Notes under the pieces: model-generated
Database searches by the model: none
The model's input: the letters and a program-made list of their open reading frames with translations, nothing else
What the model was told of the DNA's origin: nothing
Translations under genes and position numbers: made by a program
Part shown: in pieces, positions 1 to 7,453 of the stretch
Position numbering within the stretch: position 1 is the stretch's first letter
How the letters are laid out: every line of letters begins with the position of its first letter
Assembly: GCF_032380675.1 (NCBI RefSeq)
Contig: NZ_JAWDIX010000002.1
Span: forward strand, 372,001-436,000
Length of the DNA: 64,000 bases
Direction: 5' to 3'
Source of the DNA: Anaerolentibacter hominis
Lineage (GTDB): Bacteria; Bacillota; Clostridia; Lachnospirales; Lachnospiraceae

Positions 1-239
1 CAAATTATATTGAGCTTGCGAACCGCCAGATAAGGGAGCAGATGGAACAGAGGATGACGGAGGACGAGTATCTGGTCTATTTTGACGGGAGTAATGGGTT
101 TGAGGGATTTACCACCGTTGATGATGTGACTGCATTTTATATCAATGATTCCGGCAATCCTGTTGTAGTTTTCCCGCCTTATCAGATTGCGCCAGGCGGA
201 TTTGGAGCGCAGGAGTTTGAGATACGGAATAAGGAGTGA
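1..239 (+). CDS. RsiV-like / DUF3298 C-terminal fragment (5' end outside window)
   Basis: The reading frame is already open at base 3 and ends with TGA at 237-239, so only about the last 78 residues are seen. The C-terminal pattern, with FYIND, then VVVFPPYQIAPG and a final EFEI, matches the end of the DUF3298 domain of RsiV-type anti-sigma factors and related lipoproteins. In that family the domain is extracellular, and in Bacillus RsiV it binds lysozyme. Whether this protein is an anti-sigma factor cannot be told from the fragment. The stop codon overlaps the first GTGAAA box of the hairpin repeat that follows. Family assignment is fairly sure; function is not. Confidence 0.6.
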   Translation, partial: NYIELANRQIREQMEQRMTEDEYLVYFDGSNGFEGFTTVDDVTAFYINDSGNPVVVFPPYQIAPGGFGAQEFEIRNKE

Positions 240-346
240 AAGCTGCGGCAAAGCCGCAGGTGAAAGTATTCCTTCGGAGCAGTGAAAGGCGGACCTTCGG
301 TCCGGTGAAAATGCCCGGCGGGCAGTGAAGAACGGATAAGGTGAAA
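236..346 (+). repeat. GTGAAA-hairpin modular repeat, copy I
   Basis: GTGAAA (or GTGAAG) boxes occur at 236, 260, 282, 305, 325 and 341. The first four gaps each hold a short hairpin: CTGCGGC-aaa-GCCGCAG (243-259), a short TCC-ttc-GGA, GGACC-ttc-GGTCC, and TGCCC-ggc-GGGCA (312-324). The first box overlaps the stop codon of the upstream gene. The same architecture with different stem sequences recurs near 33755 and 60079. It has no coding signal. I know no named family for it. Confidence 0.8.
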
Positions 347-361
347 TAGGTGTGTGTTTTA

Positions 362-370
362 TGTTATAAT
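362..370 (+). promoter_or_regulatory. Extended -10 promoter for the DUF3006-like gene
   Basis: TGTTATAAT gives a perfect TATAAT at 365-370 with a TG one base upstream, an extended -10. No good -35 is present 17 bases upstream, which extended -10 promoters can tolerate. It lies about 38 bases before the start codon at 409. Confidence 0.55.
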
Positions 371-408
371 GATAGCTGGTCTTATTAAATGTTTTGGAGG
401 GATCTGCT

Positions 409-585
409 ATGTTTGAATCGTGCGAGTACCGGGTGGACAGGATTGACGGTGATTATGCTTTTTTGTGCCGTACTGATGGGGCGGAGGGTGACTTGAAAAT
501 GGTTGCGAGAGCTCTGCTGCCTGCGGAGGTTGAAGAGGGGTCCTGTCTTTTGTATGAGATGATGGAGTACAGAATTATCGAATAA
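409..585 (+). CDS. Small DUF3006-like protein
   Basis: This 58-residue protein starts at ATG 409, with GGAGG at 396-400 eight bases upstream. An in-frame TTG at 394 lies inside that ribosome binding site and is not the start. The sequence has the DUF3006 pattern: a VDRIDGDYAFL segment near the N-terminus, then an acidic hydrophilic stretch and ALLPAEVEEGS. DUF3006 proteins are small and of unknown function, often found beside secreted or lipoprotein genes. It has its own promoter and converges on the histidine kinase gene. Family call moderate; function unknown. Confidence 0.6.
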   Translation: MFESCEYRVDRIDGDYAFLCRTDGAEGDLKMVARALLPAEVEEGSCLLYEMMEYRIIE

Positions 586-659
586 ATCACCTGGTTTCTT
601 GTTAATCGAAAGGTTTTTGATTACATTGGAAGTCTCCAAACTCTTCTATGTAATTAAAA

Positions 660-696
660 GAGGGGGCCGTTCAGCCTGTTGCTGAACGGCCCCCTC
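660..696 (-). terminator. Intrinsic terminator of the histidine kinase gene
   Basis: A perfect 16-bp stem (660-675 with 681-696) closes a 5-base loop. Read on the minus strand it is followed by CTTTTAATTA, so it best serves the kinase gene ending at 746. On the plus strand the tail has few T residues, so it would be weaker for the small gene ending at 585. Confidence 0.8.
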
Positions 697-745
697 TCCT
701 GCAAAAACCGATTCTTATCCGGAGGAATTATAAACAATCGTGGCG

Positions 746-3121
746 TTATTGGGATGGCTCATCGGTATTGCTGGCAGTTGACGGCTCCTCCTGCTCCGGT
801 ACCGGAGTGACGGGGGACGCATCGACGGGAAGAGTTTCTGCGGGGTCTGGTTTTTCGGGTTCTTCCAGTTTGTTGAATGTAATAAGTGCTTTGAATAAAT
901 CTCCGTCCAGGACAATGTCAAAACTGCCGTCCTGGAGTTTGGTAAGACTTTGAGCGATGGACAGCCCCAGCCCGCTTCCCTCTGTATTCCGGGAAAGATC
1001 TCCCCGGACAAACCTTGCCATCAGCTCTTCGGAATCTATATTTAGCTGTGTGGCTGAGATATTTTTCACTGATATAGTTATTTTGTCTTCTGTTTCTATG
1101 GCGTCTACATAGACGCGGGTTCCTTCCAGCGCATATTTGCTCACATTGGAGAATGCATTTTCGATGATGCGGAAGGTACTTCGCCCATCGGCCAGTATAT
1201 AGACCGGCTTTTCCGGAAGCGTGAGTACGGCGGTCAGGTTCCTCTCGCTGAATTTCCCCTCGAATTCGCCGCAGGACTGGCGTACCAGTTCAATCAGATT
1301 GATTTTTTCCAAATGGAGGCTGATAGCTCCGGACGAGGCCTTGGAGGCTTCAACCAGATCTTCAATCAATGTCTTCAGCCGCCAGGATTTATTTTCCAGT
1401 ATTTTCAGATAACCTCTGGCCGTATCGTTGTGAAGGTCTTCTTTCCCAAGCAGATCCACATAATTGATAATAGAGGTTAACGGCGTCTTAATATCGTGAG
1501 ACACATTGGTGATCAGCTCGGTCTTGAGCCGCTCGCTTTTTAACTGTTCATCCACGGCCTCGGAAAATCCCTCGCTGATATTATTAATATATTCACCCAG
1601 CTTGCGGATCGGGGCTGAGCGTATGGTATCCGGTATCTTGTGAGTCAGATCTCCATCCTGAATCAGCTTGGTTTCTGTCATAACCACATTGATATCGGCA
1701 GAAAGACGGAGTAAAAGCAGGGCGGCCACAAAGAAGGCAATCAGGAAGAGAATACCGCCGATTACCACACCCTGTCTTCCGATGAGGCAGAATATTCCGA
1801 TTACAACGCTGATTCCCAGGAATAGTATCAGGAAAGCGGCGGTCTGATAGGTCACGTTTTTATTTTGAAAGAAACGGATACACCAGTGTTTTAATTTCCT
1901 GGCTATTTTGTATAGCAGGAAGTTGGAGAAAAATGTGCGGGCCTTAACCCGGCGGAATAAACTGAACAGACAGGCCGTTCCCGGAATATAGAAACACAAA
2001 AATGGAATAAAGGACTCCAGAACGCCTTTCCACAGCATGCTGTCAGGGAACAGCCCTATGGAAGAAACATAGGAGCAGAAATAAGTACCCAAATATACGG
2101 TGAAACCCACAAACACCAGACTGAAGAGTACGGCAACTTCCGTACTGATCCGGTCAAAATGGTTCAATACAATTGTTCCCTGTTCATTCCGGCGTCCGCA
2201 GCTCATAACAGCCAGAATTAGAAAAAGGACAACTCCGATAAAGGACAGCGGAAGCATTGTCTTGGTGAACTGGAATGTTTCAACTGTCGACTGAAAGCTG
2301 GCATACAGAGGGGAAAAATCATCGGTCGTATAGGGAAAATCAGGCAGTACAGTCGCATAAATCATGTAGGCGTCCGGCTTTTTTTCCAGCACAGAATTTA
2401 CATTGTTGCCAGCGATATCCTGTACATCTGTATTCTGAAATGTAGACTCTGTACCAGCCGGGATTTGTGCGTCAGCACCGGCCTGGGTGATTCCCTGCTG
2501 TACCTGATCCGAGGCCAGCTTGCCGGTTATACAGCTGACAATCCAGTCCAGTGTGGGAGAATCAATATAACCGTATTTTGTGGCGGTCGTGCTGTAAAGT
2601 TCTTCCGCGGTGTTCAACACAAAATAGGCGCTGTTCTGCTGTATCAGCCTGGCCATATATTCTTCCAGCGTTGTATCCTGTTCAATGCTGTTTGTTTTGA
2701 GCGCGGTCTGATACATTTCCTCCAGTGTGGGAGAAGCATAGACCGTGCCGGTCCCTGTGTTTTTTACATAGTAAAGAAAATTTGTTTTTTCTATATTTAA
2801 TTTATTATTGTAAAACTCAAAGCTGCTTTGTTCACTGCTTTCTTCCATCAGATGGAACGTGTTGCCGGATACTGCATTTCCAAGAACATTGGAAACATTG
2901 TAGCGCGGCTCATAACCCTGCTCCCGATACTGTACATAGGCGGCCACCCGCTCAATATACTTGCAGAATCGTTCCTCAAATTCATAAGTTCCGGTAAATT
3001 CCGTGTTCGTCCCGTTGATCTGGTGAAAATGAACCATATGGGAGACTGAGTAAAACAGCAGGAAGGAAAATGCCAGAAGAAAAAGGTGGACAACCAGCTT
3101 GTAGGCGATTGTTTTTTTCAT
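746..3121 (-). CDS. Membrane sensor histidine kinase
   Basis: A 791-residue two-component sensor kinase of the plasma membrane. After an N-terminal membrane segment comes an extracytoplasmic region of roughly 250 residues, then several more membrane segments, a HAMP-like linker, and the HisKA dimerisation helix with the phospho-acceptor His in NVSHDIKTPLTS. The ATPase domain follows, with an N box (IIENAFSNVSKYA) and a G box (GSGLGLSI). A proline- and acid-rich tail of about 45 residues ends the protein. It lies 82 bp downstream of the response regulator on the same strand, so the two are probably co-transcribed. The many membrane segments resemble a kinase group common in Lachnospiraceae. 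The signal sensed is unknown. Confidence 0.9.
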   Translation of the reverse strand: MKKTIAYKLVVHLFLLAFSFLLFYSVSHMVHFHQINGTNTEFTGTYEFEERFCKYIERVAAYVQYREQGYEPRYNVSNVLGNAVSGNTFHLMEESSEQSSFEFYNNKLNIEKTNFLYYVKNTGTGTVYASPTLEEMYQTALKTNSIEQDTTLEEYMARLIQQNSAYFVLNTAEELYSTTATKYGYIDSPTLDWIVSCITGKLASDQVQQGITQAGADAQIPAGTESTFQNTDVQDIAGNNVNSVLEKKPDAYMIYATVLPDFPYTTDDFSPLYASFQSTVETFQFTKTMLPLSFIGVVLFLILAVMSCGRRNEQGTIVLNHFDRISTEVAVLFSLVFVGFTVYLGTYFCSYVSSIGLFPDSMLWKGVLESFIPFLCFYIPGTACLFSLFRRVKARTFFSNFLLYKIARKLKHWCIRFFQNKNVTYQTAAFLILFLGISVVIGIFCLIGRQGVVIGGILFLIAFFVAALLLLRLSADINVVMTETKLIQDGDLTHKIPDTIRSAPIRKLGEYINNISEGFSEAVDEQLKSERLKTELITNVSHDIKTPLTSIINYVDLLGKEDLHNDTARGYLKILENKSWRLKTLIEDLVEASKASSGAISLHLEKINLIELVRQSCGEFEGKFSERNLTAVLTLPEKPVYILADGRSTFRIIENAFSNVSKYALEGTRVYVDAIETEDKITISVKNISATQLNIDSEELMARFVRGDLSRNTEGSGLGLSIAQSLTKLQDGSFDIVLDGDLFKALITFNKLEEPEKPDPAETLPVDASPVTPVPEQEEPSTASNTDEPSQ

Positions 3122-3203
3122 GTGCCATCGAGCCTTTCTAAGTATTCTATCAATTAATATTTAAAGCCCGCCTGTACATTCGTAACAGGCAGAACCGGAC
3201 TGC

Positions 3204-3896
3204 TCAGTATTTTTCCACCTTATATCCTATTCCCCAGGCTACCTTCAGATACTTGGGTTCCTTTGGATTGATTTCTATTTTTTCACGGATATGACGGATG
3301 TGAACCGCTACAATATTATCAGCTCCGAACGAGGGCTCCTGCCAGATCTGTTCATATATCTCGGCGATCGAAAATACATGTCCTTTATTCTTTACCAGCA
3401 GTTTCAGAAGATTGTATTCAATGGGAGTCAGCTTTACCGGCTCATCATCCACAAAGACTTCCTTGGTATCATCATTGACAACCAGACCGCCCGAACTGTA
3501 AATATTCTGACTGTTAGGCAGGCTGCCGAGCACCGTATAGCGCCGGAGGCTGGATTTCGTTCTGGCAATCAGCTCCAGCGGGTTAAAAGGCTTAGTGATA
3601 TAGTCGTCGGCCCCGATGTTGAGCCCCAGTACCTTGTCGCTGTCTTCTGATTTCGCTGTGAGAAATATAATCGGAAGGGTCTGATTGGTCTCTCTCAGTT
3701 TGATTGTAGCGCGGATACCGTCCATTTCCGGCATCATGATATCCATAAGAGCCAGATGAATATCATTGCTGCTGATAATTTCCAAGGCCTCCCTGCCGGT
3801 GTAGGCTTTAAAAATCTGATAGCCCTCCTGGCTTAAATAAATTTCAATGGCGTCAACAATATCTTTATCGTCGTCACAGACTAAAATATTATACAT
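3204..3896 (-). CDS. OmpR/PhoB-family response regulator
   Basis: A 230-residue transcription factor. The N-terminal receiver domain (about residues 1-120) has the acidic pocket CDDDKD, the phospho-acceptor Asp in LALMDIMMPEMDG, the conserved Thr in IIFLTAKSED, and Lys in DDYITKPFNP. The C-terminal winged-helix domain (about 135-228) contains LTPIEYNLLKLLVKNKG and the recognition-helix region VAVHIRHIREKIE. GGGGAGG lies 12 bases before the start. A TATAAT on the minus strand (3926-3931) is a plausible -10, but the -35 is poor. The regulator precedes and presumably partners with the membrane histidine kinase. Target genes cannot be read from the sequence. Confidence 0.93.
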   Translation of the reverse strand: MYNILVCDDDKDIVDAIEIYLSQEGYQIFKAYTGREALEIISSNDIHLALMDIMMPEMDGIRATIKLRETNQTLPIIFLTAKSEDSDKVLGLNIGADDYITKPFNPLELIARTKSSLRRYTVLGSLPNSQNIYSSGGLVVNDDTKEVFVDDEPVKLTPIEYNLLKLLVKNKGHVFSIAEIYEQIWQEPSFGADNIVAVHIRHIREKIEINPKEPKYLKVAWGIGYKVEKY

Positions 3897-4176
3897 AATT
3901 ACAGTAACCTCCCCAATCGGATATAATTATAGTGAAAGCCGAAAAGACTCCGGCATGACAGACGTATTGCCTTACAGACTGGCGTCAATGCTATACTACT
4001 ATTAAACCATAGATTTCTCTAGAATTTATTGAAATATTTATTAATGTTTTATGAACTTGTGCAGTTTTCATGGTGTCAGGGGCCGGAGCCGGGGCATTTT
4101 CAAACTCGGATGCCCGCTTTCAGGGATGAAAGAGAATGGAAACCCTGAAAAAGAGGGGCTTGGGAAAACTTTTCTG

Positions 4177-4205
4177 TAGACTTTTCGGGGAAATCGTACT
4201 ATAAT
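4177..4205 (+). promoter_or_regulatory. Probable nfnAB promoter
   Basis: TAGACT at 4177-4182, a 17-base spacer and a perfect TATAAT at 4200-4205. Four of six -35 bases match the consensus. It implies a leader of about 340 bases before nfnA. Confidence 0.5.
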
Positions 4206-4235
4206 TTCGATGTATGGCGTAATATCCATAAAAAT

Positions 4236-4320
4236 GCAGAACAGATCAGAAAATGTGGAATATTTGTCGATCCGGAGGATACAGATATTCTATTTCTTTT
4301 GGGTTCTATTCTGCTTTTTT
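4236..4320 (+). promoter_or_regulatory. Possible attenuator in the nfnAB leader
   Basis: Nested inverted repeats CAGAA/TTCTG (4237-4241 with 4309-4313) and GAATAT/ATATTC (4258-4263 with 4285-4290) are followed by C then TTTTTT (4315-4320). This looks like an imperfect intrinsic terminator inside the leader. It could be an attenuator or the end of a small RNA. The stem is interrupted, so the call is weak. Confidence 0.3.
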
Positions 4321-4552
4321 ACAGTATAAGATATAGAGCCGCAGGTTGTCTGCTTTTTCGCAGACGGAGTAATGGTCCTGGGCTGCGCCTGGAAATGGAA
4401 CTTTCTTTCTGAAATCAATATGGATGGATGCCCGGCTTGGTGACTTACGTACATAGCGGACAGTGCCGGACCCGTCTGTTGTTTTATTCCGTTTTTTATG
4501 TCATGTACAGGCGGATGGGAAGAAGAGATATAGTGAATGGAGGCAGAAGATA

Positions 4553-5446
4553 ATGTATAAAATCCTGAAAAAAGAATATCTGGCCAACAATATCTACCTG
4601 ATGGATATTGAAGCTCCGCGTGTGGCCAAGTCCTGTGAGCCGGGACAGTTTGTCATAGTGAAGATCGACGAGAAGGGGGAGCGGATTCCGCTGACCGTTT
4701 GTGATTATGACAGAGCTGCCGGGTCTGTGACAATTGTGTTCCAGATCGTAGGGGCTTCCACACAGAAGATGGCAGAATATGAAGCAGGAGAATATTTCCG
4801 GGATTTCGTGGGCCCGCTGGGCCGCAGATCGGAACTGCTGGATACGGATGCGGAAGAACTGAAAAAGAAAAACATCCTGTTTGTCGGCGGCGGCGTGGGA
4901 ACAGCGCCGGTTTATCCTCAGGTTAAATGGATGAAGGAGCAGGGCTTTGAGGTGGACTGCATTATCGGTGCCAGAAATAAAGATCTGATCATCCTGGAGG
5001 ATGAGATGAGAAAAGTAGCGGCTAATGTATATGTGGCTACCGATGACGGTTCCTATGGATTTAAGGGAAATGTAAATGACCAGATCAAAGAACTGGTGAA
5101 TAATCAGGGAAAACAATATGATCAGGTTATCGCCATCGGACCCGTTATTATGATGAAGTTTGTGTGCCTGCTGACGAAAGAACTGGGGATTCCCACAGTT
5201 GTCAGCATGAATCCGATTATGGTTGACGGAACCGGCATGTGCGGCGCCTGTCGTCTGACCGTGGGCGATGAAATCAAATTTGCCTGCGTGGACGGACCGG
5301 AATTCGACGGACATCTGATTAATTTCGATGAGGTTATGAAGAGACAGCAGATGTACAAGACGGAAGAGGGCAGGGCGATGCTGAAGCTAAAGGAAGGCGC
5401 TACCCATCATCATCCGGGTGGCTGCGGATGTGGAGGTGACAAATAA
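4553..5446 (+). CDS. nfnA: NfnA: FAD/NAD-binding subunit of NADH-dependent reduced ferredoxin:NADP+ oxidoreductase
   Basis: A 297-residue flavoprotein subunit. With NfnB it forms a cytoplasmic electron-bifurcating transhydrogenase that couples NADH and reduced ferredoxin oxidation to NADP+ reduction. The N-terminal half is a ferredoxin-reductase-type FAD-binding barrel, then the NAD-binding motif LFVGGGVGTAPVYP. A [2Fe-2S] site has cysteines 230, 233 and 245 (GMCGACRL and FACVDGPEF). The start is ATG 4553 behind GGAGG at 4540-4544; an in-frame extension to 4463 lacks support. The C-terminus is an unusual His/Cys tail, HHHPGGCGCGG. The stop overlaps the nfnB start (TAATG). The family also contains sulfide dehydrogenase and PyrK-like proteins, but the NfnB partner supports this call. 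Confidence 0.88.
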   Translation: MYKILKKEYLANNIYLMDIEAPRVAKSCEPGQFVIVKIDEKGERIPLTVCDYDRAAGSVTIVFQIVGASTQKMAEYEAGEYFRDFVGPLGRRSELLDTDAEELKKKNILFVGGGVGTAPVYPQVKWMKEQGFEVDCIIGARNKDLIILEDEMRKVAANVYVATDDGSYGFKGNVNDQIKELVNNQGKQYDQVIAIGPVIMMKFVCLLTKELGIPTVVSMNPIMVDGTGMCGACRLTVGDEIKFACVDGPEFDGHLINFDEVMKRQQMYKTEEGRAMLKLKEGATHHHPGGCGCGGDK

Positions 5447-6834
5447 TGGCAGACGTATTAAAGAGAATCCCGGTAAGAGAGCAGGATGCTAAAGTCCGCG
5501 CCGCAAACTTTGAAGAAGTTTGTCTGGGTTATAATAAAGAAGAAGCAATGGAGGAGGCAGTAAGATGCCTGAACTGTAAAAATGCCAAGTGCATTCAGGG
5601 GTGTCCGGTAGCGATCAATATCCCGGCTTTTATTTCCCATGTGAAAGAGGGCGATATGGAAGGCGCTTATCAGGAGATTTCCAAGTATTCTGCACTTCCG
5701 GCAGTATGCGGGCGTGTATGTCCTCAGGAATCCCAATGTGAATGTAAATGTATCCGCGGAATCAAGGGCGATCCGGTATCCATCGGCAAGCTGGAGCGTT
5801 TTGTTGCCGACTGGGCGAGAGAAAACCATATTAAACCTGCGGGAGCGACAGAGAAAAACGGTAAGAAGGTAGCGGTGATCGGTTCCGGCCCTGCAGGTCT
5901 GACCTGTGCAGGAGATCTGGCAAAGCTGGGCTATGATGTTACTATTTTTGAAGCACTGCATGAACCTGGCGGAGTACTTTCCTATGGTATTCCGGAGTTC
6001 CGTCTTCCCAAACAGCGTGTTGTGGCGGAAGAAATTGAAAATGTAAAATCCCTGGGTGTAAAAATAGAAACAAATGTGGTAGTTGGCAAAGCGGTCACGA
6101 TCGACGAACTGATTACGGAAGAGGGCTTTTCTGCTGTCTTTATCGGTTCCGGTGCAGGACTTCCGAAGTTTATGCACATTCCGGGCGAGAATGCAAACGG
6201 TGTTTTCTCCGCCAATGAGTATCTGACCAGAAGCAACCTGATGAAGGCATTTGACGACAGCTATGATACGCCGATCGTTGCCGGAAAGAAAGTAGCGGTT
6301 GTGGGCGGCGGCAATGTGGCTATGGATGCTGCAAGAACCGCACTCCGTCTGGGTGCAGAGGTGCATGTCGTTTACAGAAGAAGCGAAGCGGAACTGCCGG
6401 CCAGAGTGGAAGAAGTGCATCACGCCAAACAGGAAGGAATTATATTCCATCTGCTGACCAATCCAAAGGAGGTCCTGGTGGACGACAACGGATGGGTGAA
6501 GGGTATGACCTGTGTGGAGATGGAACTGGGAGAGCCGGACGAGTCAGGCAGAAGAAGACCGATTGAGAAAAAAGGTTCTGAATTCACCCTTGACCTGGAT
6601 ACGGTCATTATGGCGCTGGGAACCAGCCCGAATCCGCTGATCTCCGCTACTACAGAAGGCTTGGAGACCAACAGATGGAAATGTATCGTTGCCAATGAAG
6701 AAAACGGAGCTACTACCAAGGAAGGCGTGTATGCCGGAGGGGATGCCGTGACGGGAGCAGCTACTGTAATTCTGGCTATGGGAGCAGGGAAATCCGCAGC
6801 AGCCGGAATCCATGAATATCTCAGCAGTAAATAA
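5446..6834 (+). CDS. nfnB: NfnB: glutamate synthase small subunit-like NADPH oxidoreductase
   Basis: This 462-residue subunit carries two [4Fe-4S] clusters and FAD and binds NADP(H). The cluster cysteines are in RCLNCKNAKCIQGCP (41, 44, 49, 53) and VCGRVCPQESQCECKC (88-102). The FAD-binding Rossmann motif is VIGSGPAG (144-151), and a second dinucleotide motif lies in AVVGGGNVAMDAAR. Length and domains match both NfnB and stand-alone gltA annotations. The overlapping nfnA gene and the absence of a glutamate synthase large subunit make NfnB the better call. Only one base is shared with nfnA, so translation is probably coupled. A hairpin terminator follows at 6853-6882. Confidence 0.9.
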   Translation: MADVLKRIPVREQDAKVRAANFEEVCLGYNKEEAMEEAVRCLNCKNAKCIQGCPVAINIPAFISHVKEGDMEGAYQEISKYSALPAVCGRVCPQESQCECKCIRGIKGDPVSIGKLERFVADWARENHIKPAGATEKNGKKVAVIGSGPAGLTCAGDLAKLGYDVTIFEALHEPGGVLSYGIPEFRLPKQRVVAEEIENVKSLGVKIETNVVVGKAVTIDELITEEGFSAVFIGSGAGLPKFMHIPGENANGVFSANEYLTRSNLMKAFDDSYDTPIVAGKKVAVVGGGNVAMDAARTALRLGAEVHVVYRRSEAELPARVEEVHHAKQEGIIFHLLTNPKEVLVDDNGWVKGMTCVEMELGEPDESGRRRPIEKKGSEFTLDLDTVIMALGTSPNPLISATTEGLETNRWKCIVANEENGATTKEGVYAGGDAVTGAATVILAMGAGKSAAAGIHEYLSSK

Positions 6835-6852
6835 GGAATAAGGAAAAACAGA

Positions 6853-6882
6853 GGCCTGCAGTGTGTATTGCATATGCAGGCC
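6853..6882 (+). terminator. Terminator after nfnAB
   Basis: GGCCTGCA (6853-6860) pairs with TGCAGGCC (6875-6882), followed by CTTTCT. The T run is short but the position fits the end of the operon. Confidence 0.7.
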
Positions 6883-6966
6883 CTTTCTATGCAAAACCGT
6901 GCAGTACATTAGTGTGGAAACGCACGTTTAAATCCATCTGCAACACTTCCATAAAAAAGAATACTA

Positions 6967-6975
6967 TGGTATAAT
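6967..6975 (+). promoter_or_regulatory. Extended -10 promoter ahead of hairpin/tandem repeat locus
   Basis: TGGTATAAT gives a perfect TATAAT (6970-6975) with an extended TG. A weak -35, TTCCAT, lies at 6947-6952 with a 17-base spacer. Transcription would start about 15 bases before the 23-bp hairpin. Confidence 0.55.
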
Positions 6976-6995
6976 ATTCGAAAGCCAAACCATGC

Positions 6996-7055
6996 AAGAA
7001 AAGGAAAGAACAGAATCCTATGCTTGCATAAAGGATTCTGTTCTTTCCTTTTCTT
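6996..7055 (+). ncRNA. Perfect 23-bp hairpin, candidate small RNA or terminator
   Basis: Bases 6996-7018 are the exact reverse complement of 7033-7055. The intervening 14 bases contain a further TATGC/GCATA pairing. The right arm is T-rich (TTTCCTTTTCTT), so transcription could end here and give an RNA of about 75 bases that is nearly all hairpin. Together with the promoter at 6967-6975 this looks like a small transcription unit. No known RNA family is recognised. Confidence 0.45.
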
Positions 7056-7058
7056 ATA

Positions 7059-7340
7059 GGGCGCAGCCCGAAACCGAGCGAACGGAAGGGAAGCGAGGTT
7101 TGCATGGTTTGTAAAGGCCGCAGAAAGGGCGCAGCCCGAAACCGAGCGAACGGAAGGGAAGCGAGGTTTGCATGGCTAGCAAAGGCTGCAGAAAGGGCGC
7201 AGCCCGAAACCGAGCGAACCGGAGGGAAGCGAGGTTTGCATGGTTTGTAAAGGCGCAGAAAGGGCGCAGCCCGAAACCGAGCGAACGGAAGGGAAGCGAG
7301 GTTTGCATGGTTTGTAAAGAGCGATGAAGGGCGCAGCCAT
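7059..7340 (+). repeat. Tandem repeat, four 67-68 bp units plus a partial fifth
   Basis: Units start at 7059, 7127, 7195 and 7262, and a partial unit (GGGCGCAGCC) starts at 7329. Each begins GGGCGCAGCCCGAAACCGAG and ends in GCGAGGTTTGCATGG followed by a short AAAGG-containing linker. Copies differ by only a few bases. Long frames on the minus strand here arise from the repeat and lack a ribosome binding site, so I treat it as non-coding. Within each unit AAACC and GGTTT can pair. Confidence 0.85.
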
Positions 7341-7453
7341 GGCCGTAACAGTATCATGGTTATTCTCATAAAAATATGACGATAATCTTGTTACGTTAGT
7401 CGAAAACGGATAAACGAATATAAGTACTTAGAAATAGAGAGGAGGCAGATTAG

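Larger units (their letters stand above)
3897..4552. other. Long divergent intergenic region with leader
   Basis: These 656 bases separate the response regulator from nfnA. They hold the probable regulator promoter on the minus strand (near 3926), the nfnAB promoter (4177-4205), a structured stretch ending in T6 (4236-4320) and a small GTCTGC/GCAGAC hairpin (4348-4365). The rest shows no gene-like coding frame and no riboswitch class that I recognise. Confidence 0.6.

Noticed and set aside
4321..4552. Known riboswitch in the second half of the nfnAB leader
   Set aside because: Only a 6-bp GTCTGC/GCAGAC hairpin is clear; no conserved riboswitch core was recognised.
7059..7340. Possible CRISPR array
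   Set aside because: Units are near identical over their full length with no variable spacers, and no cas genes are nearby.
6887..7369. 160-residue minus-strand frame through the 68-bp tandem repeats
   Set aside because: It exists only because the repeat happens to be open in that frame; unit lengths of 67 and 68 shift the frame between copies, and there is no ribosome binding site or protein-like composition.
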